From NCBI RefSeq assembly GCF_039530285.1, contig NZ_BAAAOK010000017.1:310001-374000 (forward strand): 64,000 nt of DNA. Direction: 5' to 3'. Of the stretch, positions 9,097 through 17,375 are shown one piece after another (within the stretch, counting starts at the first letter, position 1; each line of letters opens with the position of its first letter). The notes under the pieces are model-generated. The model had not been told where the DNA came from. It was given only the letters and a program-made list of their open reading frames with translations, and searched no databases. A program made the translations under genes and the position numbers. Origin of the DNA: Actinomadura_C alba. Its GTDB lineage: Bacteria > Actinomycetota > Actinomycetes > Streptosporangiales > Streptosporangiaceae.

Positions 9097-10377
9097 TCAC
9101 CGCGAGCCCGGCCGATCGAGATCCGCGGTGATCTCGCGCGGGTCGGTGATGTGGCCGGTCACCGCGGACGCGGCGACCGACGCCGCGGAGGCGAGGTACA
9201 TCTGGGCCTCGCTGCTCCCGTTGCGGCCGGGGAAGTTGCGGGCGTGGGTCGAGATCATCGCCTCGCCCGCGGCCATCGCGCCCATGTTGGCGGCCTGGTT
9301 GGAACCGGTGCTCGGTGGAAACCAGGTCGCGCCGGCCTCGTGCAGCGGCAGGACGAGCCCGCTCCGCTCCGCCTCGGCGAACACCTCCCGGCTGGCCGGG
9401 ACGATGTTGAACCGGACGTCCGGATGCACCTTGCGATCGCGGAGCACGGCCGCGGCCAGCCGGATGTCCTCCAGGCGTCCGCCGCCGTGCCCGCCGAGCT
9501 CGGCCCACTGGACCGGGATGCCGGCGACCGCCTCGACCGGCTTGACGTTGCCCACGGTCGGCGGGCAGGCGACCTGCGGCCCGAGCCCGCCGACGTCGTA
9601 GCGCCGGACGGTGGCGGCCTCTCCCCCGTCGCTGCGCTCCATCCGGTCGTACGGCGCGCCGGGCAGTCCCGCGGCGAACGCCTCGGTCACCTCGTCGGGC
9701 TCGACGTAGCCGCACTTGGCCCCAAGGTCCACGGTGGCCAGGGGAAACAGCCAGCGGTCCCAGAACGGCAGCGCCTTGACGTACGGCCCGGCGAACTCCA
9801 GCGCCGCGTAGATCATGCTGCCCTCGCCCATCTGGCCGACCAGCCACAGGGCGACGTCGCGCGGCGACGTGCCCGGTGCCACCACGCCGTCCAGCTCGAT
9901 CCGGACGGTGTGCGGCACCTTGAACCACGCCTTGCCGTACGGCAGCACCGTGCCTGCGTGCGAGTCGTTGCCGAGCGCGACGGCCAGGGCGCCGAGGACG
10001 CCGTGCACGGGCGTGTGGCTGTCGGAGCCGACCACGATCATCCCCGGCCGGATGAGCCCGCGCCGCACCGCGACGTTGTGGATGTTCCCGCTGCCGCAGT
10101 CGAAGAGGTGGATGCCGTGGCGGCGGGCCCATTCCCGGTTGGACTTCAGAACCGCCGCCTGGCGCTCGGTCGCCGGCGCGAAGTGGTGATCGAAGACCAT
10201 GACGACCCGCTCCGGGTGGCGGATCGGCAGCTTCACCTCGTCTTCGAAGACCTTGGCGGTCAGGTAGCCGCTCAGGTCGTGCATGATCAGGCGGTCGACG
10301 TCCGCGACCACGATGTCGCCGGGTTCCACGGACGCCCGGCCGCCGGCGCGGGCGAGGATCTTCTCGACGAGGTTCAC
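9097..10377 (-). CDS. LeuC-like (aconitase family) large subunit lacking the [4Fe-4S] cysteines
   Basis: The 426-residue product starts at GTG 10377, which overlaps the upstream stop (GTGA). It aligns along its whole length with LeuC-type hydro-lyases: VFDHHFAPATERQAA, VGSDSHTPVHGVLGALAVAL, and the C-terminal NFPGRNGSSEAQMYLAS. The three cluster-binding cysteines of the family should lie in GSC(T/A)N near residue 295 and GCxxC near residue 355. Here those sites read GGHGGGR and FPPSTGSN, so all three are missing. The reading frame is intact on both sides, so this is not a frameshift artefact. The protein may be a cluster-free hydro-lyase, a pseudoenzyme partner, or an enzyme with a different metal. 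Confidence 0.85.
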   Translation of the reverse strand: MNLVEKILARAGGRASVEPGDIVVADVDRLIMHDLSGYLTAKVFEDEVKLPIRHPERVVMVFDHHFAPATERQAAVLKSNREWARRHGIHLFDCGSGNIHNVAVRRGLIRPGMIVVGSDSHTPVHGVLGALAVALGNDSHAGTVLPYGKAWFKVPHTVRIELDGVVAPGTSPRDVALWLVGQMGEGSMIYAALEFAGPYVKALPFWDRWLFPLATVDLGAKCGYVEPDEVTEAFAAGLPGAPYDRMERSDGGEAATVRRYDVGGLGPQVACPPTVGNVKPVEAVAGIPVQWAELGGHGGGRLEDIRLAAAVLRDRKVHPDVRFNIVPASREVFAEAERSGLVLPLHEAGATWFPPSTGSNQAANMGAMAAGEAMISTHARNFPGRNGSSEAQMYLASAASVAASAVTGHITDPREITADLDRPGSR

Positions 10378-11636
10378 CGGAGCACGTCCTGCGGGTTGGT
10401 GATGGATCCCCGGATCGCCGAGGCCGCTGCGGTGGCCGGGCTGCTCAGGTAGATCTGGGACTGGTAGCTGCCCATGCGGCCCTGGAAGTTGCGGTTGGCG
10501 GTCGAGAGGGTGACCTCGCCGTCCGCCATCGCCCCGCCGTTTCCGGCGCACGCGCCGCAGCCGGGGTTGGTGATCGTGGCGCCGGCCTCGATCAGCGTCG
10601 AGAGGACGCCGTCGGAGGCCGCCTTGGACATCACGGTGCTGGACGCGGGGGTGACGATCAGCCGTACGCCCGGTGCCACCTTGTTCCCCGCGAGCACCTC
10701 CGCCGCGATCACCAGGTCGTCGTATTTCGCGTTCGCGCACGAGCCGATGAAGACCTGGTTCAGCCGCGTCCCGGCGACCTCGTCCACCGGCACGACGTTG
10801 TCGACGGTGTGCGGGACGGCGATCTGCGGTGCGAGCGCCCGGCCATCGAGGTCGACGACCTGCCGGTACTCGGCGCCGGCGTCGGGCAGCAGCTCCTCGT
10901 ACCCGTCGGGTTCGACCCCGGCGTCCGCCAGGTAGCGCCGGGTCACGTCGTCGGGCGGCACGAAGGCGTTCTTCGCGCCCATCTCCATGGCCAGGTTGCA
11001 GAGGGTCATCCGCTCGGAGACCGACAGCGACTCCACGTACGACCCGTGGAACTCGACCGAGCAGTAGGTGGCGCCGTCGGCGGTGAGATCGCCGATCAGC
11101 CGCAGCATGATGTCCTTGGGATGGGTCCCCGGCGGCAGCGGCCCCTCGATCACGATCTTGATCGACTCGGGTACCCGCAGCCAGAGCTTTCCGGTGACCC
11201 ACGCCGCCGTGATCTCACTGAACCCGACCCCGGTTCCGAAGGCGCCGAGCGCGCCGTAGATCGTGGAGTGCGAGTCGGTGCCGATGATCAGCTGCCCCGG
11301 CCGGATGTGCCCGTTCTCCATCAGGACGACATGCGCGATGCCCGCGTTGACGTCGTAGAACTTGCTGACGCCCATGCGCTCCGCGAACTCGCGGCAGAGG
11401 CGATGGTCGCCCGCGGTCTTGGCCGAGTTCGCCGGCGAGATGTGGTCCATGACCATGGCGATGCGGTCCACGTCGTACAGCGTGTCGACGCCCATCCGCT
11501 CCAGGGTGCGGATGCACCGCCAGCTGGCCGTGTGGCTCATGTACAGGTCGGGGTACGCGTCGACGATCTGACCGGGTACGAGGCCAGTCTCCCCCGACGC
11601 ACGCTCGAGCGCCTTCTGCGCGAAGGTCTTCGTCAT
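10374..11636 (-). CDS. 3-isopropylmalate dehydratase/aconitase-family large subunit (LeuC-like, catalytic cysteines present)
   Basis: The 420-residue protein keeps the full hydro-lyase signature: MDHISPANSAKT, GTDSHSTIYGALGAFGTGVG, cysteine one in VFIGSCANAKYDD near residue 300, and cysteines two and three in NPGCGACAGNGG near residue 358. It should bind a [4Fe-4S] cluster and dehydrate or isomerise a 2- or 3-hydroxy carboxylate. The ATG at 11636 overlaps the LeuD-like stop (ATGA), and its own stop overlaps the second large subunit. The catabolic setting (importer, cyclodeaminase, M24 proteins) argues against leucine synthesis. Dimethylmalate- or homoaconitate-type substrates are possible. 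Confidence 0.85.
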   Translation of the reverse strand: MTKTFAQKALERASGETGLVPGQIVDAYPDLYMSHTASWRCIRTLERMGVDTLYDVDRIAMVMDHISPANSAKTAGDHRLCREFAERMGVSKFYDVNAGIAHVVLMENGHIRPGQLIIGTDSHSTIYGALGAFGTGVGFSEITAAWVTGKLWLRVPESIKIVIEGPLPPGTHPKDIMLRLIGDLTADGATYCSVEFHGSYVESLSVSERMTLCNLAMEMGAKNAFVPPDDVTRRYLADAGVEPDGYEELLPDAGAEYRQVVDLDGRALAPQIAVPHTVDNVVPVDEVAGTRLNQVFIGSCANAKYDDLVIAAEVLAGNKVAPGVRLIVTPASSTVMSKAASDGVLSTLIEAGATITNPGCGACAGNGGAMADGEVTLSTANRNFQGRMGSYQSQIYLSSPATAAASAIRGSITNPQDVLR

Positions 11637-12211
11637 CGAACCGTCTCCTCTGTGCTCGACGCCTTGCTCGACGCCTTGCTCGACGCCTCGCTGGACGCCT
11701 TGCTCGACGCCCCCTTCGACGCCTGCTCGGTCAGGTACGCGATCAGCCCGCCGGCCTCGAGGATGGTCCGCAGGGCCTCCGGGTACGGCGCGAACCGGAA
11801 CCGCTCGTCGCCCACCTCCACGACCCCGGCGGCGTAGTCGACCCAGACCTCGCCACCGTCCTGTACGGCGGTCACGGCCTCGGGGCTCTCGACGGCGACC
11901 AGGCCGGTGTTGATCGCGTTGCGGAAGAACACCCGCGAGAACGACGCGGCGACCACCGCGGTGATGCCCGCCCCGATGAGGCAGGTCGAGGCCTGCTCAC
12001 GGGCGCTTCCGCACCCGAAGTTCCGCCCGGCCACCACGACCGAGCTCGCCCGGAGCCGCCGCTGGACCTCGGGCCCGAGCGGTTCGAAGGCGTGCTCGGC
12101 CAGTTCGGCCGGGTCGATGCTGACCAGATATCTGCCCGGGATGATGACGTCGGTGTTGACGTCATCGCCGAACGTGATGCAGGTTCCACCGACGCGATGT
12201 TCCGTGGCCAT
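11633..12211 (-). CDS. LeuD-like small subunit with a repeat-encoded Ser/Ala/Lys tail
   Basis: The 192-residue protein carries FGDDVNTDVIIPGRYL and the intact active-site loop NFGCGSAREQA, then FSRVFFRNAINTGL. It is therefore a normal swivel subunit for the cysteine-bearing large subunit that follows. Its last 25 residues are an unusual run of SSKA/SSEA units written by a 12-bp tandem DNA repeat and absent from ordinary LeuD proteins. The tail is probably disordered. Start at ATG 12211, 48 bases after the ornithine-cyclodeaminase-like gene. Confidence 0.85.
   Translation of the reverse strand: MATEHRVGGTCITFGDDVNTDVIIPGRYLVSIDPAELAEHAFEPLGPEVQRRLRASSVVVAGRNFGCGSAREQASTCLIGAGITAVVAASFSRVFFRNAINTGLVAVESPEAVTAVQDGGEVWVDYAAGVVEVGDERFRFAPYPEALRTILEAGGLIAYLTEQASKGASSKASSEASSKASSKASSTEETVR
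11652..11722 (-). repeat. 12-bp tandem repeat inside the LeuD-like gene
   Basis: Five to six near-perfect copies of a 12-base unit (GCTCGACGCCTT on the plus strand) encode alternating SSKA/SSEA residues at the C-terminus of the small subunit. The unit length keeps frame, so copy-number change by slippage would only lengthen or shorten the tail. Confidence 0.8.
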
Positions 12212-12259
12212 GTCCGGTTCCTCTCTCTCCCCTGTGGTCCGGTGCTCGTGCGGCAGGCC

Positions 12260-13339
12260 CTACGGGCTCGTCTCCTCGAGCAGCCAGTCCGTGGGGACCT
12301 CGTGGCCGAGGCCGCGTTCCTCGGCGAGCCGCAGCGCGCGGGCGCACACGGCGGCGAACTGCAGGCCCATGCCGGTGTTGTTCGCGAAGATCGTGATGTC
12401 GTCGGGGCCGTCCCGCCCGGGGGCCTCGCCGGTCAGCACCTCGCCCAGCTCGCGGATGTCGTCCCAGGCCAGGCGGCCGCGTTCGACCGGGCCGAGGATG
12501 TCGTACTGCTTGTCGTGGTGCACCTGCTCACGGGACAGCACCACGATCCGGTCGGCCCGGTCGAAGGTCGCGTCGTCGAGCTCCCGCCGCGTCGCGGTGC
12601 CGTCCGGATTCGTGATGCAGGTCACGTGGGTTCCCGGCTCCAGCCACGCGCCCTCGAAGCAGGGGTCCATCGCCGCCGTGGCGCAGGTGACGATCCCGCA
12701 GCCGGCGACGGCGTCCCTCGGGTGGTCGACGGCGACGATCCGCCGCCCCGTGCGCTCGGTCCACTCCGCGGCGAAGGCCTCCCGGTTCTTCGGCGTCGGG
12801 CTGTGGACGCGCACCTCCTCGATCTCCGGCCGTACGTGGAGGAGGAACTCCAGGTGGGCCTGCGCCTGCCAGCCCGAGCCGAACATCCCGGCCACGGTGA
12901 CGTCCTTGTTCGCGAGTTCCCTGATGCCCAGGGCCGAGGTGGCGCCCACCCGCATCTTCTGTACGAAGCTGTCGTGCAGGATCGCGAGCGGCTCCAGCGT
13001 CGTCATGCTGTAGAGGGTCACCAGGCCGACGTAGCGCCCGCCGGGCGCCGCGGGGATCAGCCGGCGCCGCTGCACGCCGTTCGCCAGGGTCTCGACACCG
13101 GCGATGTCGGAGGTGATCCGCAGCGCCCACACCCCGCTGGAGACGTTGCCGCCCTCCTGCGACTTGAACCGGAACCGGAAGCCCGGATGGCGCTCGTCCT
13201 CGATCGGGAAGTACGTGTGGTTGCGCGGCCGGTTCGCGGCCTTGCCCGCGGTCAGCTCGCGGTACGCCGTCTCGAGAGCGGAGATGGTCTCCTGCGCGGT
13301 GAGCACCTGCTCCACGTCCGCGTTCGACAGAATCCTCAC
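12260..13339 (-). CDS. Ornithine cyclodeaminase/mu-crystallin family enzyme
   Basis: The 359-residue product begins RILSNADVEQVLTAQETISA, as family members do. It has the KMRVGATSALGIRELA segment and a Rossmann nucleotide-binding site in VAGMFGSGWQAQAHLEFLL. The family includes ornithine cyclodeaminase, alanine dehydrogenase and ketimine reductases, which bind NAD(P) and work on alpha-amino or imino acids. I prefer GTG 13339 over GTG 13357 because it matches the family N-terminus. It lies in the middle of the ten-gene operon, so an imino or amino acid intermediate is likely in this pathway. The exact substrate is unknown. Confidence 0.85.
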   Translation of the reverse strand: MRILSNADVEQVLTAQETISALETAYRELTAGKAANRPRNHTYFPIEDERHPGFRFRFKSQEGGNVSSGVWALRITSDIAGVETLANGVQRRRLIPAAPGGRYVGLVTLYSMTTLEPLAILHDSFVQKMRVGATSALGIRELANKDVTVAGMFGSGWQAQAHLEFLLHVRPEIEEVRVHSPTPKNREAFAAEWTERTGRRIVAVDHPRDAVAGCGIVTCATAAMDPCFEGAWLEPGTHVTCITNPDGTATRRELDDATFDRADRIVVLSREQVHHDKQYDILGPVERGRLAWDDIRELGEVLTGEAPGRDGPDDITIFANNTGMGLQFAAVCARALRLAEERGLGHEVPTDWLLEETSP

Positions 13340-13388
13340 CGCAGCGGCCCCCCGCACTTCACCGTGACGCTTCTCGACATGCTCGTCG

Positions 13389-14432
13389 TCATCCCTTCGT
13401 CAGACACTCGGCGCTCTCCTCGCCGACCAGCACGGTGTCGGCCACGACCGCCCGCCCGCCGTCGGGGAGGGCGACGTCGATCGTGATCGCCCCTACGGCG
13501 CCGAGGGCGAGCCGCATGTCGCCGGCATGCCGCTCGAAGTCGCCGTTCGTCGCCAGATCGGCCTGGTTGGTCCAGGCCACGTCGTGCACCGAACCGTCCG
13601 GCAGGCCGGCGAGGGCCGGTCGTGCCGCAGCGGACAGGTCGGTCTCCGGTGCTCCGTCCCTCGCCGCGCCGATCGCCGCCCGCAGCGCGGTGTCGAGCGC
13701 GGACGCCCAGGCCGGGCCGTCCGTACCGGCGACCACCCTGGCCGCGCGCAGCCAGCCGTACCGGTACTGGCCGGTGATCTCGATCGAGGCGACGCCGTCG
13801 CGGGTCGTGGCGGTGTCGACCAGCACCTCGGCGTAGCCGCCGCCGCGGAGCTCGCGCTCGGCGGCCGACACCCACGCCGTGGCCGGGCCGGGCGGCGTGA
13901 CCTGCGCCGTCGCCCGGGCCATCAGCGCCGCACCGTCACGAAGGAGCGCCAGCTCGTGCTCGGACGGGACCAGCCGCTGTTCCCGTACGAGACCGCCGAG
14001 CGGCCGCAGCTCCCAGCCCGGCAGCGCGGCGGTCAGGTCGGCCACGATCGTCGCGGGCCACAGCCGCCCTTCGACGAGCCCGACGACGCCCGGCTCGCGG
14101 CCGGCCAGCAACTCCTTCACCAGCGGGCCGAAGCTCTTGCCGCTGCGCAGGTCCTCGACGTTCGAGGTCCGCCGCATCCAGGTGTGCACCCGGGGGGACA
14201 GCTTGGTGAGGAAGACCGGGTCGCCGGTGGCGGGGACGGCGACGATGCCCTCGTTCCAGTAGATGCACAGGTTGGTGAGGTACCCGACGTCGTCGGAGCG
14301 GTAGACGTCTCCGTAGACCAGGGCGACGTCCACCCCGTCGGCCGGCAGCCGCCGCTGGAGGGCGGCGACCCGCCCGGCCCGCTCGTCCTCGGGGATCTCG
14401 GCGTGGTCGAGCACTACGAGGCCGCGTTTCAT
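13389..14432 (-). CDS. Creatinase/M24-fold protein, degenerate
   Basis: The 347-residue protein has an N-terminal creatinase-like domain (VDVALVYGDVYRSDDVGYLT, then EGIVAVPATGDPVFLTKL). The helix LVPSEHELALLRDGAALMARA normally leads into the pita-bread domain. The rest is shortened, and none of the five M24 metal-ligand motifs (Asp, Asp, His, Glu, Glu) can be seen. It starts with ATG overlapping the stop of the full-length M24 homologue (ATGA), so the two are translationally coupled and may form a heterodimer. Likely role: a non-metallo C-N hydrolase subunit or a structural partner. The call is at family level only. Confidence 0.65.
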   Translation of the reverse strand: MKRGLVVLDHAEIPEDERAGRVAALQRRLPADGVDVALVYGDVYRSDDVGYLTNLCIYWNEGIVAVPATGDPVFLTKLSPRVHTWMRRTSNVEDLRSGKSFGPLVKELLAGREPGVVGLVEGRLWPATIVADLTAALPGWELRPLGGLVREQRLVPSEHELALLRDGAALMARATAQVTPPGPATAWVSAAERELRGGGYAEVLVDTATTRDGVASIEITGQYRYGWLRAARVVAGTDGPAWASALDTALRAAIGAARDGAPETDLSAAARPALAGLPDGSVHDVAWTNQADLATNGDFERHAGDMRLALGAVGAITIDVALPDGGRAVVADTVLVGEESAECLTKG

Positions 14433-15634
14433 GATGCCCTCTCTTCACTGGTGGAGAAGAGCTTCCGCTCGGTGCCGATGAGGATCTCGGCGCCGGTCTT
14501 CGTGACCACGACGGGATCGCCGAGGACGTGGTAGCCGGCCAGCGGCGTGAAGGTGTTCGGGTGGATGATGAACACCGCACCCTCGGGCAGCACGGTCTCG
14601 TTCCCCTCGATGATCGGGGTCTCGTCGAGGTGCAGCCCGTGCCCGTGCCCTCTCACCCGGGTGTACTGGCTGGTGCAGTACTCCCCGTAGCCGTGCCGCC
14701 GGAAGACGTCGTTCTGCGCCACCGCGACCTCGTGGGCGGTCACGCCCGGCCGTACGACCGACACGCCGGCGTCCACCGCCTCGTTGAACAGGTCGAACGA
14801 CCGCCGCTGGCCGTCGCTCGGCTCGCCGACGACGGCGGACCGGCAGATCTGCAGCCAGTAACCGTCCATCTGGGGGGTGAGCTCGGTACGGACCATGTCG
14901 CCGTCTTCGAGCAGCCTGCGTCCCGGTGGGGTCATGCCGCGCACCTCGTCACCACCCGAGGCGATGAGCATGAAGTTGTCCTCTGCGCCGAGGCGCTTCA
15001 GCTCGCTCTCCACCTCGGCCACGATCCGGTACTCGGGCAACCCCGGTTCGAGGACGTCGACGAAGGCCCGCCAGCCGGCCTCGCAGACCGTGGCGCTGCG
15101 CCGCATCCGGGCGATCTCCCATGTGCTCTTGGTCAGGCGTACGTCGTCCATCAGGGCCGTCGCCGAAACGATCTCGGCGGTCGGCACGGCACTGCGCAGT
15201 GCGTCGGCCAGCACCACCGGGAGGAGCTCGCCGTGGGCCACCCCGACGCGCTTGGGCGCGAGGTCGGCGAGGCGGCTCGTCAGCGCGGCCGCCTCGGGCA
15301 GCTCCAGCACGCCGGCGTCGGTCACCCACCCGCCGGCGATGATCGCGGCGGCATCGGCCCGCCGCACCGAGAACGCGACCGGCTCGCCGGCCGCGGGCAG
15401 CAGGACCAGCGCCACGCTGCCCCGCACCGGTGCGTCGGTGAGATAGCGGACGTTCTCCCGCCGCCACCCCGGCGCGAACGCCACCAGGGCGTCCAGCCCC
15501 TGATCCGCCATCGCGCTGCGAATCAGGCGGTATCGCCGGTCCCGTTCGGCCTGGTCTCCGGCCGACGGCGGACCGCCCGCCGGCACTACGCCGGCCGGCG
15601 ACGCGGTCGCGCCGCCATCGAGTAGCCGTGTCAT
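14429..15634 (-). CDS. M24/creatinase-type hydrolase with substituted metal ligands
   Basis: The 401-residue protein has both domains of the Xaa-Pro peptidase/creatinase family: an N-terminal domain (GLDALVAFAPGWRRENVRYLT) and a pita-bread domain with GHGHGLHLDETPIIEGNETV. The first Asp ligand region reads VRTELTPQ and the second reads WLQICRS, so both aspartates are replaced. The His of the HGHGLHLDE motif remains. The usual Glu after VF.. is replaced in VFIIHPNTF. This resembles metal-independent creatinase-like hydrolases more than peptidases. Ectoine hydrolase belongs to the same superfamily and also occurs beside a cyclodeaminase homologue, but the rest of that pathway is absent here. 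Start at ATG 15634. Confidence 0.75.
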   Translation of the reverse strand: MTRLLDGGATASPAGVVPAGGPPSAGDQAERDRRYRLIRSAMADQGLDALVAFAPGWRRENVRYLTDAPVRGSVALVLLPAAGEPVAFSVRRADAAAIIAGGWVTDAGVLELPEAAALTSRLADLAPKRVGVAHGELLPVVLADALRSAVPTAEIVSATALMDDVRLTKSTWEIARMRRSATVCEAGWRAFVDVLEPGLPEYRIVAEVESELKRLGAEDNFMLIASGGDEVRGMTPPGRRLLEDGDMVRTELTPQMDGYWLQICRSAVVGEPSDGQRRSFDLFNEAVDAGVSVVRPGVTAHEVAVAQNDVFRRHGYGEYCTSQYTRVRGHGHGLHLDETPIIEGNETVLPEGAVFIIHPNTFTPLAGYHVLGDPVVVTKTGAEILIGTERKLFSTSEERAS

Positions 15635-15677
15635 GTCTCCACCCCTTTTGCTGCGCGGTTCGTTCCGGGCATGCCGT

Positions 15678-16457
15678 TCATGCGGACGCCTCTTCCATGC
15701 GCATGAAGTCCCTGGTCACCTGCTTCTCGATCTCGAACAGCCGATCGTCCTCCGGCAGCCGGGGGTGCGGGATGTCGATGGGCAGGTCGAGATGGGTCGT
15801 GCAGGGCCTGGCGGTGACGACGAGCATGCGCGTGGAGAGGAAGACCGCCTCGCGGATGTTGTGGGTGACGAAGACGATCGTCCGCCCGGTGGCCTGCCAG
15901 ATCCGCACCAGTTCCAGGCGGAGCTTGCGGGCGGTGATCTCGTCGAGCGCCGAGAACGGCTCGTCGGCGAGCAGAAGGTCCGGTTCGATCGCGAGCCCTC
16001 GGGCCAGTGAGACCCGCTGCCGCATTCCACCGGACAGCCGCAGCGGGTAGTAGTCGCCGAATTCGGCCAGCCCCACGAGGTCGAGGTAGCGGTCGACGCG
16101 TTCGTTGGCCTCCGCCCGCGGGATCTTCATCTCGTCGAGCGGAAGCCGCACGTTGTCGCGTACCGTCCGCCAGTTCAGCAGGCGCGGCTCCTGGAAGATC
16201 ACTCCGATCTTCACGGCGGACCGCGACTTCACGCCGATCTCCGTGCCGTTGATGACGATCCGGCCGGAGGTCACGTCGTCGAGCCCGTTGATGATGTTCA
16301 GCAGCGTCGATTTGCCGCAGCCCGAGGGGCCGAGTATCGAGAGCAGAGCGCCGTTTTCGACATGGACGGTCAGGCCGTCGATGACGCGCAGCGGGGTGTC
16401 CCCCTCTCGCTGGAACTCCTTCTTGACGTCGTCGATGAGCAAATAGGAATCCGACAC
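15678..16457 (-). CDS. ABC transporter ATP-binding protein (SsuB/TauB/NrtD type)
   Basis: The 259-residue ATPase has Walker A GPSGCGKST, the Q-loop VIFQEPRLLNW typical of nitrate/sulfonate/taurine importers, signature RLSGGMRQRVSLAR, Walker B DLLLADEPFSALD and the H-loop VFVTHNIREAV. With the permease 9 bases upstream and the binding protein before that, it makes a complete importer. Transporters of this type carry sulfonates, nitrate, pyrimidine precursors, polyamine-like or aromatic compounds. Here the cargo is presumably the substrate of the downstream enzymes. Confidence 0.92.
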   Translation of the reverse strand: MSDSYLLIDDVKKEFQREGDTPLRVIDGLTVHVENGALLSILGPSGCGKSTLLNIINGLDDVTSGRIVINGTEIGVKSRSAVKIGVIFQEPRLLNWRTVRDNVRLPLDEMKIPRAEANERVDRYLDLVGLAEFGDYYPLRLSGGMRQRVSLARGLAIEPDLLLADEPFSALDEITARKLRLELVRIWQATGRTIVFVTHNIREAVFLSTRMLVVTARPCTTHLDLPIDIPHPRLPEDDRLFEIEKQVTRDFMRMEEASA

Positions 16458-16466
16458 GATGATCTC

Positions 16467-17375
16467 CTAGCCCTGCACGCTCGGGCGCCAGCGGGTCAGC
16501 CACTTCTCGACCGGCTTGAGGATGAAGAATTCGATCGCCAGCAGGACGATGGTGAACGCGATGGTCCAGGCGAGCACCTGAGTCATGTTGAAGAGGCCGA
16601 ACCAGTAGTTCAGCTGATAGCCGACGCCGCTCGAGAGACCGATCAGTTCCACGACGGTGGCGATCTTCCATGCCGTTCCCAGCGCATAGCGCAGGGCGGC
16701 CAGAATGTACGGAACCAGCTGCGGAACGACGACCTTCCGGAGAATCGACGCGCGTGAGAGGTGGAACGCCTTCCCCATGTGAACGAGCGAGATGTCGATC
16801 GCCTTGACGCCCTGCCAGATGTTGATGGCGACGGCGGGTATCGCGGTGACACCGATGGCGATGATCGCGGCGAAGTCGTTCAGGCCGAACCAGAGGATGG
16901 CGAGAATTCCGTACACCACGGACGGCACCGTGAAGGCCACCATCACCCACGAGTCGAGGAATTCCTCGCCGAATTTCGACAGCCCCATGATGAGCCCGAT
17001 GATCAGACCCACGATCACCGCGATGGCCATTCCGGCGACGACCCGGAGGATCGTCTTGTAGAGGTGGACGTAGGTGTCGCCCTCCTGCAGGTTGCCCCAC
17101 AGGGCGGCGAACACCGAGGCCGGCCCGGGCAGGACACTGTCGGTGAAGAAGAGCGAGGCCACGAACCACAGCGCCCCGAGGGCGACCAGCGACATCACGC
17201 GGCGGCGGGTCCCCTGGAAGGTCCGGCGTGACGCCCGGACGGCGGCCACGACGTCCTTCGGCGAGGCCGGCGGACCGGCGGCGACGTTCGGGAGCGGGGC
17301 GTCGGACCCGATCACACCGGTGAGGCGATCGGAGTCGACCTGCGCGCCGCCCTTGGCGGCCCGTTCGGCGCTCAT
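16467..17375 (-). CDS. ABC transporter permease (SsuC/TauC type)
   Basis: The 302-residue membrane protein has about six hydrophobic segments. The first is VMSLVALGALWFVASLFF, and the last lies in LAWTIAFTIVLLAIEFFIL. The coupling loop is the EAA-like MGKAFHLSRASILRKVVVPQ. The residues before the first segment are a polar cytoplasmic extension rich in Ala, Pro and Ser. The start ATG 17375 overlaps the stop of the binding-protein gene (ATGA), which favours coupled synthesis. It pairs with the SsuB-type ATPase. Confidence 0.92.
   Translation of the reverse strand: MSAERAAKGGAQVDSDRLTGVIGSDAPLPNVAAGPPASPKDVVAAVRASRRTFQGTRRRVMSLVALGALWFVASLFFTDSVLPGPASVFAALWGNLQEGDTYVHLYKTILRVVAGMAIAVIVGLIIGLIMGLSKFGEEFLDSWVMVAFTVPSVVYGILAILWFGLNDFAAIIAIGVTAIPAVAINIWQGVKAIDISLVHMGKAFHLSRASILRKVVVPQLVPYILAALRYALGTAWKIATVVELIGLSSGVGYQLNYWFGLFNMTQVLAWTIAFTIVLLAIEFFILKPVEKWLTRWRPSVQG

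Noticed and set aside
8552..12211. Leucine biosynthesis genes leuC and leuD
   Set aside because: Two pairs lie in an importer-headed operon with a cyclodeaminase and M24 proteins, with no leuA or leuB nearby, and one pair lacks the iron-sulfur ligands.
12260..15634. Ectoine degradation cluster (M24 hydrolase plus cyclodeaminase)
   Set aside because: The deacetylase, transaminase and dehydrogenase partners are absent, and the M24 proteins lack the expected ligand pattern.
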